NCBI RefSeq assembly: GCF_014651055.1
Contig: NZ_BMWD01000017.1
Location: 90,084-154,083, forward strand
Direction of reading: 5' to 3'
DNA: 64,000 bases
Source: Streptomyces fructofermentans
GTDB lineage: Bacteria; Actinomycetota; Actinomycetes; Streptomycetales; Streptomycetaceae
Part shown: piece by piece, positions 33,340-41,271 of the stretch
Layout: each line of letters starts with the position of its first letter
Numbering within the stretch: position 1 is the stretch's first letter
Translations under genes and position numbers: made by a program
Notes under the pieces: generated by a model
Told to the model about the DNA's origin: nothing
The model's database searches: none
The model's input: only the letters and a program-made list of their open reading frames with translations

Positions 33340-34773
33340 ATGCGGACTGCGTACGGCGTGGAGACGGTGAGGGCGGCCGAACGGGAGCTGATGGCACGGC
33401 TCCCCGAGGGCACGCTGATGCGACGGGCGGCGGCCGGACTGGCCGCGGCCTGCGCCGACTTGGTGGGCCGTGTATACGGCAGCCGGATCGTGCTGCTGGT
33501 CGGCAGCGGCGACAACGGCGGCGACGCCCTGTACGCCGGCGCCAGGCTGGCGCGGCGCGGCGCGGGCGTCACGGCGGTGCTGCTCGCGTCCCCCGACCGC
33601 ACCCACCCCGGCGGCCTCGCCGCCCTGCGGCGCGCGGGCGGCACGACGGCGGACCCCGGCGGCGCGCGGGAGCCGATCGGACGGGCCGACCTCGTCGTGG
33701 ACGGCATCGTGGGGATCGGCGGAAAGGGGGGCCTGCGCCCCGACGCCGCAGCGCTCGTGGACCTGGTCAGCGAGACCCGCGCACCGGTCGTCGCGGTCGA
33801 CCTGCCGAGCGGCGTCGAGGCCGACACCGGGGAGGTGCGAGGGGCCGCCGTACGGGCCGACCTGACGGTGACCTTCGGTACGCACAAGCCGGGCCTGCTC
33901 GTGGACCCGGCGAAGGAGTACGCCGGTTCCGTACGCCTCGTCGACATCGGGCTGGCCCTGCCGGGCGAGGGCGTGCTGGAGGCGCTGCAGCACGCGGACG
34001 TCGCGGCGCTGCTTCCGGCGCCGGGCGCGGAGAGCGACAAGTACCGGCGCGGGGTGGTGGGCATCGCGGCAGGCTCCGCGCGCTACCCGGGCGCGGCCGT
34101 GCTGGCGGTCGCCGGGGCGCTGCGGGGAGGAGCCGGAGCCGTGCGGTACGCGGGGCCGGCCGGGGACGCGGTGATCGCGAGGTTCCCGGAGACCCTCGTG
34201 TCGTCCGGCTCGCCCGAACGGGCGGGGCGGGTGCAGGCGTGGGTCGTCGGGCCCGGGGCGGGGGACGACGCCGACGCCGTGGCCGCCGTGCTGAAGGCGG
34301 ACGTACCGGTGCTCGTGGACGCGGACGGCCTGCGGCTCGCGGACCGGGCGGTCGTACGGGCCCGCTCGGCGCCCACCCTGCTGACACCGCACGCGGGTGA
34401 GGCGGCCGCGCTGCTCGGAACGGCACGCGAGGAGGTCGAGGGGGCACGGCTCGCGTCCGTGCGCGAACTCGCGGAGCGGTACGGGGCGACCGTGCTGCTC
34501 AAGGGGTCGACGACGCTGGTCGCCTCCCCGGGCGGCGGCGCCGTGCGGGTGAACCCGACGGGCACGCCCTGGCTGGCCACGGCGGGCAGCGGGGACGTGC
34601 TGTCCGGCCTGACCGGTTCGCTGCTCGCCTCGGGGCTCGGGGCCCGGGACGCCGCGAGCGTGGGCGCGTACCTCCACGGGCTGGCGGGCCGTTTCGCCTC
34701 GGACGGGGCGCCCGCGGGCGCGCACGACGTGGCCGACGCGGTGCCCGAGGCGTGGCGCGACGTCATGGACTGA
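33340..34773 (+). CDS. nnrDE: Bifunctional NAD(P)HX epimerase / ADP-dependent NAD(P)HX dehydratase
   Basis: It repairs damaged hydrated NAD(P)H. The start ATG 33340 gives 477 residues. The N-terminal YjeF_N epimerase domain has VLLVGSGDNGGDALYAGARL and VVAVDLPSGVEADTGEV. The C-terminal YjeF_C dehydratase (ribokinase-like) domain has VVGPGAGDDADAV, DADGLRLA, TPHAGEAAALLG and the catalytic GTPWLATAGSGDVLSGLTG. Frames extending upstream run through the GC-rich gap and are not credible. It lies in the acpS-nnr-alr order usual for actinobacteria. Confidence 0.93.
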   Translation: MRTAYGVETVRAAERELMARLPEGTLMRRAAAGLAAACADLVGRVYGSRIVLLVGSGDNGGDALYAGARLARRGAGVTAVLLASPDRTHPGGLAALRRAGGTTADPGGAREPIGRADLVVDGIVGIGGKGGLRPDAAALVDLVSETRAPVVAVDLPSGVEADTGEVRGAAVRADLTVTFGTHKPGLLVDPAKEYAGSVRLVDIGLALPGEGVLEALQHADVAALLPAPGAESDKYRRGVVGIAAGSARYPGAAVLAVAGALRGGAGAVRYAGPAGDAVIARFPETLVSSGSPERAGRVQAWVVGPGAGDDADAVAAVLKADVPVLVDADGLRLADRAVVRARSAPTLLTPHAGEAAALLGTAREEVEGARLASVRELAERYGATVLLKGSTTLVASPGGGAVRVNPTGTPWLATAGSGDVLSGLTGSLLASGLGARDAASVGAYLHGLAGRFASDGAPAGAHDVADAVPEAWRDVMD

Positions 34774-35041
34774 CCGGCACGGCGTTGCGTGGGGCTCCGG
34801 GTCGGGTGGACCGCCCGCGCCCCGGGCCCCAGGGGCACCCGGCACACGGACCCGCTACCCCGAGCACCCGCGGGCGGCGGACGCCCTGACCGAGCGCCCG
34901 CCGCCCGGACGCCACCGGCCCGGCGAGTCCCCGGCGCGCCCGGCCGACCGCCCGAGCCCTCGGGCCGTTGGGGCGCCCGGCGCGGACGTTCCGGCACGCG
35001 GACGCGCTGACTGCGCGCCCGCCGCCCGCGCGCGCCCGACC

Positions 35042-35176
35042 GCCGTGCCCGGCCCCTCGCCCCCGACCGCCGTGCCCGGCCCCTCGCCCCCGACCGCCGT
35101 GCCCGGCCCCTCGCCCCCGACCGCCGTGCCCGGCCCCTCGCCCCCGACCGCCGTGCCCGGCCCCCCGCCCCCGACC
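35042..35176 (+). repeat. 27-bp minisatellite, five tandem copies
   Basis: Five head-to-tail copies of a 27-bp unit (beginning GCCGTGCCCGGCCCCTCGCC and ending CCGACC) occupy 35042-35176. The first four are identical and the fifth has one T-to-C change. The 582-bp gap between nnrDE and alr otherwise holds only GC-rich spacer. Since 27 is a multiple of three, every frame stays open (e.g. PGPSPPTAV repeated), but I see no start signal or family that makes it a gene. Confidence 0.9.
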
Positions 35177-35355
35177 GCCGCGCCAGGCGACCGACCGGCC
35201 GGCTTCAGGCCGCCCGGTTCCCGTGGGCCGGGCTGCGCTCCCGGCCGACCGGCCGCGGCCCCGGGCTTGCTGCACAAGGGTGAGTGAGGGCGCGCCGCAG
35301 GACGCGGGGCCGGTGGCTGAGGGCCTCGGCGGACCCCTCTGAGACACTGGGCGCG

Positions 35356-36507
35356 ATGACTGAGACAGCACCCGCGCGGGCCCGCGCCGAGATCGACCTG
35401 GACGCGCTCCGGGCCAATGTGCGGACCCTGCGCGCCAAGGCGCCCGCCGCCGCCCTGATGGCGGTGGTGAAGTCCGACGCGTACGGGCACGGGGCGGTCC
35501 AGTGCGCCCGCGCGGCCCTGGAGGCCGGCGCCACCTGGCTGGGCACCGCCACGCCCGAGGAGGCGCTGGCCCTGCGCGCGGCGGGACTGCGGGGCCGCGT
35601 CATGTGCTGGCTGTGGACTCCGGGCGGCCCCTGGCAGGAGGCCGTCGAGGCCGATCTGGACCTGGGGATCAGCGGACTCTGGGCGCTCGACGAGGCCTGC
35701 CGGGCCGCGCGCGCCTCGGGCCGCACCGCACGGGTGCAGCTCAAGGCGGACACCGGCCTGGGGCGCAACGGCTGCCAGCCGGCCGACTGGCCCGAACTGG
35801 TCGCGAAGGCGCTGCTGGCCGAGTCCGAGGGCCTGGTGCGCGTCACGGGACTCTGGTCCCACTTCGCCTGCGCCGACGAGCCGGGCCACCCCTCGATCGA
35901 GGCCCAGTCGAAACTCTTCGACGAGATGGTGACGTACGCGCAGGACCGCGGAGTGCGGCCCGAGGTGCGGCACATCGCCAACTCGCCCGCCACGCTCACC
36001 CTCCCCGACACCCACTTCGACCTGGTGCGGACCGGGATCGCGATGTACGGCATCTCGCCCAGCCCCGAACTGGGCACCTCCGCCGACTTCGGGCTGCGCC
36101 CGGTGATGACGTTGTCGGCGTCGCTCGCCCTGGTCAAGCACGTACCGGCCGGGCACGGCGTGAGCTACGGGCACCACTACGCCACGGCCGGCGACACGAC
36201 CCTGGGCCTCGTGCCCGTCGGGTACGCGGACGGCATCCCGCGGCACGCCTCCGGCACCGGGCCCGTCCTGGTCGGCGGCAAGTGGCGGACGGCGGCGGGG
36301 CGGATCGCGATGGACCAGTTCGTCGTCGACCTCGGCGGGGACGAGCCGCCGGTGGGGGAGCGGGTGGTCCTGTTCGGCCCCGGCGACCACGGCGAGCCGA
36401 CCGCCGAGGACTGGGCCCAGGCCGCGGGCACGATCGCGTACGAGATCGTCACCCGCATCGGAACCCGGGTGCCGCGTGTCCACGTGAACACTCACGAGGC
36501 GGGGTAG
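35356..36507 (+). CDS. alr: Alanine racemase
   Basis: A PLP enzyme that makes D-alanine for peptidoglycan. I chose ATG 35356 (383 residues, MTETAPARARAEIDLDALRAN); the frame is open upstream into repeat-rich sequence. The PLP lysine is Lys39 in AVVKSDAYGHGA. The second catalytic residue, Tyr, is in GVSYGHHYAT, and the substrate-binding segment RIAMDQFVVDLGG is intact. It follows nnrDE, as in other actinobacteria. Confidence 0.96.
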   Translation: MTETAPARARAEIDLDALRANVRTLRAKAPAAALMAVVKSDAYGHGAVQCARAALEAGATWLGTATPEEALALRAAGLRGRVMCWLWTPGGPWQEAVEADLDLGISGLWALDEACRAARASGRTARVQLKADTGLGRNGCQPADWPELVAKALLAESEGLVRVTGLWSHFACADEPGHPSIEAQSKLFDEMVTYAQDRGVRPEVRHIANSPATLTLPDTHFDLVRTGIAMYGISPSPELGTSADFGLRPVMTLSASLALVKHVPAGHGVSYGHHYATAGDTTLGLVPVGYADGIPRHASGTGPVLVGGKWRTAAGRIAMDQFVVDLGGDEPPVGERVVLFGPGDHGEPTAEDWAQAAGTIAYEIVTRIGTRVPRVHVNTHEAG

Positions 36508-36610
36508 TTCGCACACGTGTCCTCGAAGGGACACGGGAGCAGCACCTGCACCACACCGAGCACCGGACGCAGCCGGCACGACGCGGCACAACGGGGAAGA
36601 GGAGCGGTAC

Positions 36611-37861
36611 GTGAGCGAGAGCAGCGCGGAGGCCGCCGCGGACGTGGTCACGGCCGCCGTCGCGGCCGTCTCCGCGGCGGGCGGCGCCGGGAACTGGCGC
36701 AAGGCCGGAATCGCGGGCGCCGCGATAGGCGTGGTCGCGGCGGGCGCGGCCGCGGGCGTCGCGATCGAGCGGCTCACGGTCGGCCGCGGCATGCGCCGCA
36801 AGGCCCGCCTGGCCCTCGACTCGACCGGCCCGTACGGGGCGCTGCGCGGCATGCCGGGCAAGGCCCGCGCGGACGACGGCACCGAGCTGTACTACGAGGC
36901 CGACGAGGTGGAGCCCGACTCCGCGCTGGCCCCGCGCCGGCGCAGGCTCTTCGGCCGCAAGGCGCCCGCGCCCGTCACGGTCGTCTTCAGCCACGGCTAC
37001 TGCCTGAGCCAGGACTCCTGGCACTTCCAGCGGGCCGCGCTGCGGGGAGTCGTCCGGACCGTCCACTGGGACCAGCGCAGCCACGGCCGCTCCGCACGCG
37101 GGGTGGCTCAGCTCGAGGACGACATGCCGGTCACCATCGACCAGCTCGGCCGCGACCTGAAGGCCGTCATCGACGAGGCCGCGCCCGAGGGCCCGCTGGT
37201 GCTGGTGGGCCACTCGATGGGCGGCATGACGATGATGGCCCTGGCCGACCAGTACCCCGACCTGATCCGCGAGCGCGTCGTCGGCGTCGCCCTCGTGGGC
37301 ACCTCGTCGGGCAACCTCGGCGAGGTCAACTTCGGGCTGCCCGTCGCGGGTGTCAACGCGGTGCGGCGGGTGCTGCCCGGCGTGCTGAAGGCGCTGGGGC
37401 AGCGGGCCGAACTGGTGGAGCGGGGCCGACGGGCCACCGCGGACCTGTTCACGGGGATCATCAAGCGGTACTCGTTCGCGACCCGTGACGTCGACCCGGC
37501 GGTCGCGCGGTTCGCGGAACGGCTCATCGAGGCCACCCCGATCGACGTGGTCGCGGAGTTCTACCCGGCGTTCACCGACCACGACAAGACCGAGGCGCTC
37601 GCCCGCTTCGCCGATCTGCCCGTCCTCGTGCTGGCCGGGGTCAAGGACCTGGTCACCCCGAGCGAGCACAGCGAGGCCATCGCCGATCTGCTGCCGGACG
37701 CCGAGCTGGTGCTCGTGCCGGACGCGGGGCACCTGGTGATGCTGGAGCACCCGGAGGTCGTGATAGACCGCCTCGCCGACCTCCTGACGCGCGTGGGCGC
37801 GGTTCCCGCAGGAGCTACCGTGGGTGGCTATGGAAGCACCAGCAGCGCACAACCCGGCTGA
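36611..37861 (+). CDS. Alpha/beta hydrolase with N-terminal membrane segment
   Basis: This 416-residue protein starts at GTG 36611. A hydrophobic Gly/Ala-rich segment (~33-51) probably anchors it. The alpha/beta-hydrolase domain shows the oxyanion HGY motif in FSHGYCLSQDSWHF, nucleophile GHSMGG (Ser202), and acid/base candidates in GVKDLVTP (Asp) and AGHLVMLEHPE (His). Substrate is unknown. It lies between alr and tsaE, a position conserved for such hydrolases in streptomycetes. Its last 38 bp overlap tsaE. Confidence 0.85.
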   Translation: MSESSAEAAADVVTAAVAAVSAAGGAGNWRKAGIAGAAIGVVAAGAAAGVAIERLTVGRGMRRKARLALDSTGPYGALRGMPGKARADDGTELYYEADEVEPDSALAPRRRRLFGRKAPAPVTVVFSHGYCLSQDSWHFQRAALRGVVRTVHWDQRSHGRSARGVAQLEDDMPVTIDQLGRDLKAVIDEAAPEGPLVLVGHSMGGMTMMALADQYPDLIRERVVGVALVGTSSGNLGEVNFGLPVAGVNAVRRVLPGVLKALGQRAELVERGRRATADLFTGIIKRYSFATRDVDPAVARFAERLIEATPIDVVAEFYPAFTDHDKTEALARFADLPVLVLAGVKDLVTPSEHSEAIADLLPDAELVLVPDAGHLVMLEHPEVVIDRLADLLTRVGAVPAGATVGGYGSTSSAQPG

Positions 37862-38360
37862 GCCCGTGTCCGGGTCCGTGACCACCGGGATCACCGTCGA
37901 TTCGCCGGATCTGATGAAGGAGCTGGGGCGCCGCCTCGCGAAGCTGCTGCGGGCCGGCGACCTCGTGATGCTCACCGGTGAACTCGGCGCGGGCAAGACG
38001 ACGCTGACCCGCGGGCTCGGCGAGGGGCTCGGCGTGCGGGGAGCGGTCACCTCCCCGACCTTCGTCATCGCCCGCGTCCACCCCCCGCTCGGCGACGGTC
38101 CGCCGCTCGTCCACGTCGACGCGTACCGGCTGGGCGGCGGGCTGGACGAGATGGAGGACCTCGACCTCGACGTCTCGCTCGCCGACTCGGTGATCGTCGT
38201 CGAGTGGGGCGAGGGCAAGGTCGAGGAGCTGACCGACGACCGGCTGCACGTCCTCATCCACCGGGCCGTCGGCGACACGGCCGACGAGGTGCGGCACCTC
38301 ACGGTGACCGGCGTCGGCGCGCGCTGGGCGTCGGCGGACCTGAGCGTGCTCTCCGCCTGA
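37824..38360 (+). CDS. tsaE: tRNA t6A biosynthesis ATPase TsaE
   Basis: It is the P-loop ATPase that works with TsaB-TsaD in making N6-threonylcarbamoyladenosine at position 37 of ANN-decoding tRNAs. It shows LTGELGAGKTTLTRGLGEGLG (P-loop 52-60), SPTFVIARVH and VHVDAYRLGG. GTG 37824 (178 residues) has GGAG 9 nt upstream; ATG 37830, two codons on, is the alternative. It overlaps the preceding hydrolase gene by 38 nt; tsaB, rimI and tsaD follow 1.8 kb later. Confidence 0.92.
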   Translation: MAMEAPAAHNPAEPVSGSVTTGITVDSPDLMKELGRRLAKLLRAGDLVMLTGELGAGKTTLTRGLGEGLGVRGAVTSPTFVIARVHPPLGDGPPLVHVDAYRLGGGLDEMEDLDLDVSLADSVIVVEWGEGKVEELTDDRLHVLIHRAVGDTADEVRHLTVTGVGARWASADLSVLSA

Positions 38361-39232
38361 CGGTCGAACACGGTACGGCCCGGACTCGGCGCGGGGCCCC
38401 AGTCGGCACCCGCGCACCGGGGCCCGCCCAGGCGCCGCGCCTCGGCCGCCCGCCCCGTCCCGCGCGCCCCGTCCCGCGCCCGCCCCGTCCCGGGCGCGGC
38501 CTGCGGTCAGGCCGTGTCTGCCCCGCCCGGGTCGCGCGTGTTTCGCCCGGGCCCGCGAACCGTCTCCGGGGGCGCCCGGCTTCGGGCGCGGTCCAGCGGT
38601 GGCAGCCCTCGCCCGTCTCCCAGGCAGGCCCGACCGTCCGGCCTCACAGGCTTCCTGCTCCGGTACGGCCGGCCGTGTCTGCCCAGTCCGGGCCGAGCGA
38701 ACCGTCTCCCGCCGCGCGCGGCCCCGGGCGCGGTCCAGCGGTGTCAGCCCGCCCGTCTCCCAGGCAGGCCCGCCCGTCTCCCGCGCAGGCTTCCCGCGCC
38801 GACGCGCCGACCCGTGCTTCCGGCAGTGCCGGGCCCCGTGCCGCCCCGCGCCGCCACCCGCGCGCGGCCCGGGCTCCGCGCCGCCGCTGCGTCGGTCCAG
38901 GGCGTTGCCCCGAGGTCCGGCCGTGTCATCCCCGCCCGGGCCCCGCGTGCTTCGTCCGGGGTCCCGCGGACCGCTGTCCCGCCGCGCCCCGCCTCGGGCG
39001 CGGGCCCCGCGATGGCCGCCTCGCCCGCCCCGCGCGGGCCCACCCGTCCGCCGCGCAGGTGTCCGCACGGGGCGCCCCGCGACGTGGGGGCCCGGCGGCG
39101 CGTGCCCCGTGCACGGTGGCCCCCGCAGTCGCCGCCCGCCGGGCCTTCGTATGTTCGACCTAACGTTCCGACAAGACGTCGGCAAGATGTTGCGTCGGGC
39201 GGGTTCGCCGTGTTCACATGGACGGAGGAGTT
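38361..39232. repeat. Gene-free region built of decayed direct repeats
   Basis: About 870 bp without a gene. Three diverged copies of a ~90-150-bp block can be traced, beginning GCCGTGTCTGCCC or similar at 38511, 38672 and 38920. Inside copies 1 and 2, GGGCGCGGTCCAGCGGT occurs at 38584 and 38726, CGAACCGTCTCC at 38556 and 38698 (both 142 bp apart), and CGTCTCCCAGGCAGGCCCG follows in both. Open frames here give Arg/Pro/Ala-rich peptides only. Confidence 0.6.
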
Positions 39233-39250
39233 GGTTAGGTCTACCTAACC
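39233..39250. promoter_or_regulatory. Perfect 18-bp palindrome upstream of a small ORF
   Basis: GGTTAGGT-CT-ACCTAACC has two exact 8-bp arms. It stands out because the neighbourhood is nearly all G/C. It ends 31 bp before the ATG of the 54-residue ORF, as an operator would. It contains the TTAGGT and ACCTAA half-words of DtxR-type iron boxes, but with 2 instead of 7 bp between them, so that identification is not supported. Confidence 0.55.
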
Positions 39251-39281
39251 ATGTCAGCTCCCGGAGCCCCAGGAGGCCGCC

Positions 39282-39446
39282 ATGACGACTTCGGAACGTG
39301 ATGCGAGCGGGCGCCCCGCCCCCGCGGAGCCGGTCCGGGTGTCGATGCGCGAGCTCCTGGCGGCCGGCGCCGCCGCCCGCGCGGTCTCCACGCCGCCGCG
39401 CCCGCCGGCCCCGCCCGCGCAGGAGGAGGGCCGCAGGGCCGCGTGA
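39282..39446 (+). CDS. Small hypothetical protein (54 aa)
   Basis: ATG 39282 is preceded by AGGAGG at a 5-nt distance, an optimal ribosome-binding site. The product starts MTTSERDASGRPAPAEPVRV and continues SMRELLAAGAAARAVSTPPR, ending in a Pro/Ala/Arg-rich tail. I recall similar short proteins near the tsa genes of other streptomycetes, with the RELLAA-AVSTPPR portion conserved, but know no function. It sits directly behind the palindrome and is convergent with the next gene (15-nt gap). Confidence 0.6.
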   Translation: MTTSERDASGRPAPAEPVRVSMRELLAAGAAARAVSTPPRPPAPPAQEEGRRAA

Positions 39447-39461
39447 CCGCCGCCCCGGCCG

Positions 39462-40016
39462 CTACCTGATCACGACGACCTTGGTGCCGATCGTCGCGAA
39501 GCCCCACAGGGCGTCGCCGTCCGCACGCGTCGAGCGGATGCCGCCGACCTTCTGCGAGGGGTCCGGGTCCGAGACCGAGCCGTCGACGGCCGCGCTGAAG
39601 CCGATCACGATGTCGTCCACGTTCGCGAAGCGCACCACGTGCTCGACGTCCACCCCGTCCGAACCGGTGATCGAGCCGGAGCGCGAGCTGACGACGTAAG
39701 CGGCGGGCACCGGGTCCACCGTGCCGGGGGTGACGCGGAACGTCCGCTGCACCCGGTCGCCCTTGCCGACCAGCCACACGCGGTCGTCGTCCACCGAGTA
39801 GACGACCCGCGGGCCCTTGCCCGAGCGGGCGGGCAGCGCCGTCGGGTGCCTCCGGTCGCGCGGGGACTTCGTCGAGGACGTGGAGCCGGAGTCCGCGTGC
39901 ACCCCGGAACCGATGCCGCCGGGCGCGTGGGCCGACGCCTGGTAGGCGAAGAAAGCGATCACGGCCAGAGCCGCCGCGGTGAGCCCGGCCACCGTTCCCG
40001 AGCTGCTCCGTGCCAC
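39462..40016 (-). CDS. Secreted YkuD (L,D-transpeptidase)-like protein lacking catalytic residues
   Basis: This 184-residue protein has an N-terminal hydrophobic segment (about 9-30) acting as signal or anchor. Residues 70-184 follow the YkuD pattern: VVYSVDDDRVWLVGKGDRVQ, FRVTPGTVDPVPAAYVVSSR and the C-terminal GGIRSTRADGDALWGF with IGTKVVVI. In active L,D-transpeptidases the last part reads SHGC-R; here it is KVGGIR (156-161), so His becomes Val157 and the nucleophile Cys becomes Gly159. The upstream His is also Ser. It is probably a non-enzymatic envelope protein. Confidence 0.65.
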   Translation of the reverse strand: MARSSSGTVAGLTAAALAVIAFFAYQASAHAPGGIGSGVHADSGSTSSTKSPRDRRHPTALPARSGKGPRVVYSVDDDRVWLVGKGDRVQRTFRVTPGTVDPVPAAYVVSSRSGSITGSDGVDVEHVVRFANVDDIVIGFSAAVDGSVSDPDPSQKVGGIRSTRADGDALWGFATIGTKVVVIR

Positions 40017-40114
40017 CTTGGGTGCCCACCTCTCCTACGGCATTTGTCCTTGCTGTGACGGTAGCAGCAGGTCTGCGTCGGATTGAGTCGGCCGTGCTCC
40101 GGGCCCGGGCGCCG

Positions 40115-40120
40115 TAGGCT
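40115..40120 (+). promoter_or_regulatory. -10 element of a probable leaderless tsaB transcript
   Basis: TAGGCT ends 6 nt before the GTG start of tsaB, and no ribosome-binding site is visible. The layout is the same as at glmS. A -35 hexamer is not evident. Confidence 0.45.
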
Positions 40121-40126
40121 GTTCGC

Positions 40127-40777
40127 GTGCTCTTGCTCGCTCTGGATACCGCCACGCCCGCCGTCACCGTCGCCCTGCACGACGGGACGTCCGTCATCGC
40201 CGCCTCCAGTCAGGTCGACGCGCGCCGGCACGGGGAGCTGCTCCTGCCGGCCGTCGACCGGGTGCTCGCCGAGGCCTCGCTGCGCCTCGACGCGGTCACC
40301 GGCATCGTCGTCGGCGTGGGCCCCGGCCCGTACACCGGGCTGCGGGTCGGACTGATGACCGCCGACACGTTCGGGCTCGCCCTGGGCGTGCCCGTGCACG
40401 GACTGTGCACGCTGGACGGCCTCGCGTACGCCGCCGACGTCGCCGAGGGACCCTTCCTCGTGGCGACCGACGCCCGGCGCAAGGAGGTCTACTGGGCGCG
40501 GTACGCCGACTCCCGCACCCGGGTGTCGGAACCCGCGGTGGACCGCCCGGCCGACGTCGACGTGGGCGGCCTGCCCGTGGTGGGGGCGGGCGCCCTGCTC
40601 TATCCGGACAGCTTCCCCGACGCCCGCGGTCCCGAGTACGTCCAGGCGTCCGCACTGGCCTCGCTGGCGGCCGAACGGCTCGCGGCGGGCGAGGAGTTGG
40701 AGGCCGCGCGGCCCCTGTACCTGCGCCGCCCCGACGCCCAGGTCCCCAAGAACTACAAGGTGGTCACCCCGAAGTGA
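40127..40777 (+). CDS. tsaB: tRNA t6A biosynthesis protein TsaB
   Basis: This 216-residue member of the ASKHA fold, without a catalytic metal site, is the partner and scaffold of TsaD. It starts at GTG 40127 (MLLLALDTATPAVTVALHDG). The signature GIVVGVGPGPYTGLRVGLMT is clear, as is DARRKEVYWARY. The gene ends in a GTGA overlap with rimI. The tsaB-rimI-tsaD order is common in bacteria. Confidence 0.95.
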   Translation: MLLLALDTATPAVTVALHDGTSVIAASSQVDARRHGELLLPAVDRVLAEASLRLDAVTGIVVGVGPGPYTGLRVGLMTADTFGLALGVPVHGLCTLDGLAYAADVAEGPFLVATDARRKEVYWARYADSRTRVSEPAVDRPADVDVGGLPVVGAGALLYPDSFPDARGPEYVQASALASLAAERLAAGEELEAARPLYLRRPDAQVPKNYKVVTPK

Positions 40778-41271
40778 CGACCGCGGTGCTGCGTGAGATG
40801 CGCTGGTGGGACATCGAGCCCGTCCTGGAGCTGGAGAAGGACCTCTTCCCCGAGGACGCCTGGTCGCGGGGGATGTTCTGGTCGGACCTGGCCCACGCGC
40901 GGGGAGCCGACGCGACCCGCCGCTACGTCGTGGCGGAGGACGCCGGACGGATCGTCGGTTACGGGGGCCTGGCCGCCGCCGGGGACTCCGGTGACGTGCA
41001 GACCATCGCGGTGGCACGCGAGCAGTGGGGCACCGGCCTCGGCGCGCTGATCCTGACCGAGCTGCTGCGGGCCGCGACCGCCTTCGAGTGCGTCGAGGTG
41101 CTCCTGGAGTGCCGCGTCGACAACGTCCGCGCCCAGAAGCTGTACGAGCGCTTCGGGTTCGAGCCGATCGGCTTCCGGCGCGGCTACTACCAGCCGGGGA
41201 ACGTGGACGCCCTGGTCATGCGACTGAACGACCCTTCGACCTCTGTACAAGGAACCGGGATCAATGGCTGA
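40774..41271 (+). CDS. rimI: Ribosomal protein alanine N-acetyltransferase RimI-like (GNAT)
   Basis: I chose GTG 40774, giving 165 residues and a 4-nt overlap with tsaB. The GNAT acetyl-CoA motif A is seen in QTIAVAREQWGTGLGALILT, with the VRAQKLYERFGFEPIGFRRGYY end typical of RimI. In enterobacteria RimI acetylates S18; in actinobacteria related enzymes acetylate other N-termini, so the exact target is unknown. It overlaps tsaD by 8 nt. Confidence 0.9.
   Translation: MTTAVLREMRWWDIEPVLELEKDLFPEDAWSRGMFWSDLAHARGADATRRYVVAEDAGRIVGYGGLAAAGDSGDVQTIAVAREQWGTGLGALILTELLRAATAFECVEVLLECRVDNVRAQKLYERFGFEPIGFRRGYYQPGNVDALVMRLNDPSTSVQGTGING

Noticed and set aside
35042..35176. Repeat array considered as CRISPR
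   Set aside because: Units abut directly with no unique spacers, and no cas genes are present. It is a minisatellite.
35045..35287. Possible 80-residue Pro-rich repeat protein (PGPSPPTAV units)
   Set aside because: Open in all frames because the repeat is 27 bp; no ribosome-binding site, no conserved partner sequence.
38361..39232. Multiple + and - strand frames of 130-450 codons after tsaE
   Set aside because: All are Arg/Pro/Ala low-complexity translations of decayed repeats, with no domain or start site.
39233..39250. DtxR/DmdR iron box
   Set aside because: The TTAGGT and ACCTAA half-words are present but separated by 2 bp rather than the 7 bp of the 19-bp iron box.
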